A DNA stretch of 7,788 nucleotides from Acidobacteriota bacterium (GTDB taxonomy: Bacteria; Acidobacteriota; Blastocatellia; Pyrinomonadales; Pyrinomonadaceae). The notes beneath the pieces are model-generated. The model had not been told where the DNA came from. It saw only the letters and a program-made list of their open reading frames with translations, and searched no databases. A program made the position numbers and the translations under genes. Each line of letters begins with the position of its first letter. Position 1 is the first letter of the stretch. The DNA lies in assembly GCA_023415725.1 (NCBI GenBank), contig JAEZJR010000117.1, positions 1 to 7,788 of the forward strand, written 5' to 3'. Below, piece after piece: positions 5,793 to 7,788 of the stretch.

Positions 5793-7567
5793 CATTCGTC
5801 CGCGATGTGGGTATCGGTCTTGATCGGCACGCGCGAGACGTAATCTTGCCCGGCCTTCAACATGGCGGATTCGAGGCGGTTGGCGATGTCCTCGGCTTCG
5901 GCGGCGTCGCATTCGACCATCACCTCGTCGTGGACGATGTTGATCAGCTTGCCCGACGTTCCGCGAAGGTAATCGTGCAGCAGGCGCAGGGCGCGTTTGA
6001 GGATGTCGGCGGACGTGCCCTGTATCGGCATGTTCACGCCGTAGCGTTTCGCGGCGGCGATGGAGCCGCGGTCGTTCTCGTCGTAGCGGAGCTTCAGCAT
6101 CCGGCCCGATTTCGTCCGGGCGACTCGCGAATCGATCACGTTGCGGCCCGATTCGCGCAGGTACCCGTCGAGGTTCCGGTAGGTGCCGAAATATTTCCGC
6201 ATCGTGTTCTCCGCGTCCGTGAGTGAAAGGCCCGTCATCGTCGCGAACCTTGAGGCCCCGATCCCGTAAACCACGCCGAAGTTCAAACGCTTCGCGAACG
6301 AACGCTGTTCCGGCGTCACGTCCTCGAGCTTCACGTTGAACACCTGCGACGCCGTCATCGCGTGGAAGTCTTGTCCGCTCTCGAACGCCTTGATGAAATT
6401 CTCGTCGCCGGAGAAATCCGCGAGGATGCGCAGCTCGATCTGCGAGTAGTCGGCGATGACGAGTTTGCGTCCGTCCGGTGCGCGAAAGCATCGCCGGTAC
6501 GCCGTCTCGGCGGGGATCTGCTGCAGGTTCGGGTTCGAGCAAGAGAAGCGGCCCGTCGGCGCGCCGATCTGCCGGAAATCCGCGTGCACCCGGCCTGTCA
6601 CCGGCTCGATGTATTCGAGGATGTTCTCGCCGAAGCTGGTCATGGATTTCTGCACCGCGCGGTATTCGAGCAATTTCCCGACCACCGGATACTTCTCCGC
6701 TAGCGGCTGCAGCTCCCACGCACGTGTCGATGCCGGCATCGGGATGCCCAGATTCAATAACGCGTCTGTCACCTGCTGTTGCGAATCGAGGTTGATCTCG
6801 GCCCGGCCGAAAAGGGAAGCCTGTGCGACGCCCGCCGAAAGCATGTCCTGCAGCTCGTTCGCCGCCTTCGCCTGAGCTACGCGAACCTTCTCCAACTGTT
6901 CGCGCCAGCGCGCGGCGTCGAGGAAGATGCCGTTCAGCTCCATCTGGGTGACGGGCATCAGGCATTCGAATTCGAGCTTTGCGACCTCGGTCAAACCATC
7001 CGTAGCGAGGCGGTCCGCCATCTGCTCGTGCAGCGGCAGCATCACGTGTGCGTCGCGTGCGGCGTACTGAAGCTGAGTTTGCGAGAGCTCCGCCGCGTTC
7101 CAGTCGCTGACCTGCTCCGATTTATCCAACTCCGTGTCGGTGAAGAACTTCGCCACGTCCGCGAGCGAATGCCTGCGGTCCGAATCGCCCGCCGCGATCA
7201 ACTGGCTGGCGAGGAACGTATCGAAAACCCCGTTCGTCTCGCACCCGAGGTGATGCCTGATCCACTTAAGATCGAACTTGGCGTTGTGAGCGATTTTCGC
7301 CACCGCAGCGTTCTCCAGAAGCTCACGCAGCGGTTCAAGCCCCGCGTCCGTCCGCGAATCGCCGAACCGGAACACGTCGAACACGTAAGTGTTGCGCCCG
7401 TCCGAAAGCTGCACGAGCCGAAGCCTGCCCTTGTAAGGGTCGAGTTCCGTCGTCTCCGTGTCGAAACCGAGCCGTGCCTCGCGGCGAAGTTGCTCGACCG
7501 CGCGAGCCACCCCGTCCGCATCCTGAATGTACTGAAACTGGATCTCCAAACTTCTCTCCGGTGTCAT
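5783..7567 (-). CDS. polA: DNA polymerase I, Klenow-like (3'-5' exonuclease plus family A polymerase)
   Basis: This 594-residue enzyme copies DNA during repair and gap filling in the cytoplasm. The proofreading domain (about 30-190) shows Asp36 and Glu38 (FDTETTELD), Asp99 (HNAKFD) and Tyr168/Asp172 (YAARD). The polymerase domain (about 300-594) has TGRFSCSNPNLQQIP, motif A with Asp373 (DYSQIELR), the O-helix with Arg422, Lys426, Phe430 and Tyr434 (RSFAKRLNFGVVYG), and motif C with His546, Asp547 and Glu548 (IVHDEV). All catalytic residues are present. The N-terminal 5'-nuclease domain of the usual ~900-residue enzyme is absent: exo motif I is already at residue 36. In length it matches Klenow fragment and the Aquifex-type polymerase. 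No Shine-Dalgarno site precedes the ATG, but a -10-like box lies ten bases upstream. The upstream gene ends 33 bp away. Confidence 0.96.
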   Translation of the reverse strand: MTPERSLEIQFQYIQDADGVARAVEQLRREARLGFDTETTELDPYKGRLRLVQLSDGRNTYVFDVFRFGDSRTDAGLEPLRELLENAAVAKIAHNAKFDLKWIRHHLGCETNGVFDTFLASQLIAAGDSDRRHSLADVAKFFTDTELDKSEQVSDWNAAELSQTQLQYAARDAHVMLPLHEQMADRLATDGLTEVAKLEFECLMPVTQMELNGIFLDAARWREQLEKVRVAQAKAANELQDMLSAGVAQASLFGRAEINLDSQQQVTDALLNLGIPMPASTRAWELQPLAEKYPVVGKLLEYRAVQKSMTSFGENILEYIEPVTGRVHADFRQIGAPTGRFSCSNPNLQQIPAETAYRRCFRAPDGRKLVIADYSQIELRILADFSGDENFIKAFESGQDFHAMTASQVFNVKLEDVTPEQRSFAKRLNFGVVYGIGASRFATMTGLSLTDAENTMRKYFGTYRNLDGYLRESGRNVIDSRVARTKSGRMLKLRYDENDRGSIAAAKRYGVNMPIQGTSADILKRALRLLHDYLRGTSGKLINIVHDEVMVECDAAEAEDIANRLESAMLKAGQDYVSRVPIKTDTHIADEWAK

Positions 7568-7577
7568 CTGTAGGACA

Positions 7578-7605
7578 AGTATACCCCAGACCCGACCGCT
7601 CTAAA
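7578..7605 (-). promoter_or_regulatory. Candidate promoter immediately upstream of polA
   Basis: Reading the minus strand, TTTAGA (7605-7600) and TATACT (7583-7578) are 16 bases apart; TATACT matches five of six -10 consensus bases. Ten bases separate it from the polA ATG, so the mRNA would begin at or a few bases before the start codon. The -35 box overlaps the stop codon of the upstream gene. Confidence 0.4.
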
Positions 7606-7788
7606 GATTCGCGAGGATGAAGTCGACGCGTTCCTCCGCCGGCGTCACCGGAACATGCACCACCGGGAACGGGAGCGAATGGTAGACCTCGTGGAGCAGG
7701 TCCCGCAGCCGCCTCTGTTCCGTTTCGTCCTCCCTCCGGGCGTAATCCCGGACAAGCGGCAGGCATTCGAGGAGAAACACCTTACGGT
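7601..7788 (-). CDS. NadR-like AAA family ATPase (AAA_28 type), C-terminal fragment (5' end outside window)
   Basis: The minus strand is open from the window edge to TAG at 7603-7601 and gives 61 residues starting RKVFLLECLPLVRDYARRED and ending PVTPAEERVDFILANL. The pattern (hydrophobic strand KVFLLE-LP, Arg/Glu/Asp-rich helix, a Tyr-containing helix, then VVHVPVxPxEERVDFIL) matches, from memory, the C-terminal end of small NadR/Ttd14-like AAA ATPases. These bind nucleotide through an N-terminal P-loop, which is not in this window. The substrate cannot be told from the tail. It lies 33 bp upstream of polA on the same strand, so read-through is possible, although polA also seems to have its own promoter in the gap. 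Confidence 0.65.
   Translation of the reverse strand, partial: RKVFLLECLPLVRDYARREDETEQRRLRDLLHEVYHSLPFPVVHVPVTPAEERVDFILANL

Noticed and set aside
5724..6965. Minus-strand open frame of 413 codons overlapping polA in another frame
   Set aside because: It is Arg/Gly/Pro-rich, with no motif, and is entirely explained by the polA frame that carries all catalytic residues.
6779..7573. Plus-strand open frame of 264 codons antisense to polA
   Set aside because: It covers the exonuclease domain coding region on the opposite strand and shows no domain or start signal.
7335..7766. Minus-strand open frame of 143 codons bridging the polA start and the upstream gene
   Set aside because: Two other frames here match known families (polA N-terminus and NadR-like ATPase C-terminus), so this third frame is a shadow.

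Overview
The window is about 60% GC chromosomal DNA. It carries five complete protein genes and two genes cut by the window edges. Nothing fixes the taxon. A large secreted TPR protein, a short (Klenow-like) DNA polymerase I, small secreted proteins of unknown family and weak Shine-Dalgarno signals would fit an environmental Gram-negative such as an Acidobacteriota member, but this is a low-confidence guess. I see no tRNA, rRNA, CRISPR array, transposase or phage gene.

Layout, left to right. (1) 2-151 (+): last 49 codons of a membrane protein whose tail resembles O-antigen ligase/polymerase family C-termini. It converges on, and overlaps by 20 bp, (2) 132-3464 (-): a 1110-aa exported protein with a signal peptide, TPR repeats, a roughly 300-residue Pro/Glu/Lys/Val-rich linker and a C-terminal beta-rich domain with two cysteines. 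(3) 3549-4064 (+): a 171-aa protein of unknown family, transcribed divergently from the TPR gene. A 9-bp-arm dyad covers its -10 box and start codon. (4) 4163-4897 (+): a coiled-coil plus C4 zinc-ribbon protein (COG1579/DUF164 type), followed by a clear intrinsic terminator. (5) 4898-5224: a 327-bp gene-less stretch holding the terminator, a long imperfect inverted repeat and a possible extended -10 promoter. (6) 5225-5782 (+): a 185-aa secreted protein of unknown family. (7) 5783-7567 (-): DNA polymerase I with 3'-5' exonuclease and polymerase domains but no 5'-nuclease domain. (8) 7601-7788 (-): the C-terminus of a probable NadR-like AAA ATPase upstream of polA.

The genes do not form one pathway. 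(1) and (2) both look like cell-envelope functions; (4) and (7) are cellular housekeeping. The most striking non-coding signals are a perfect 20-bp palindrome centred exactly on the abutting stop codons of (6) and (7), the dyad over the start of (3), and the intergenic inverted repeat. I found no convincing new multi-gene system.
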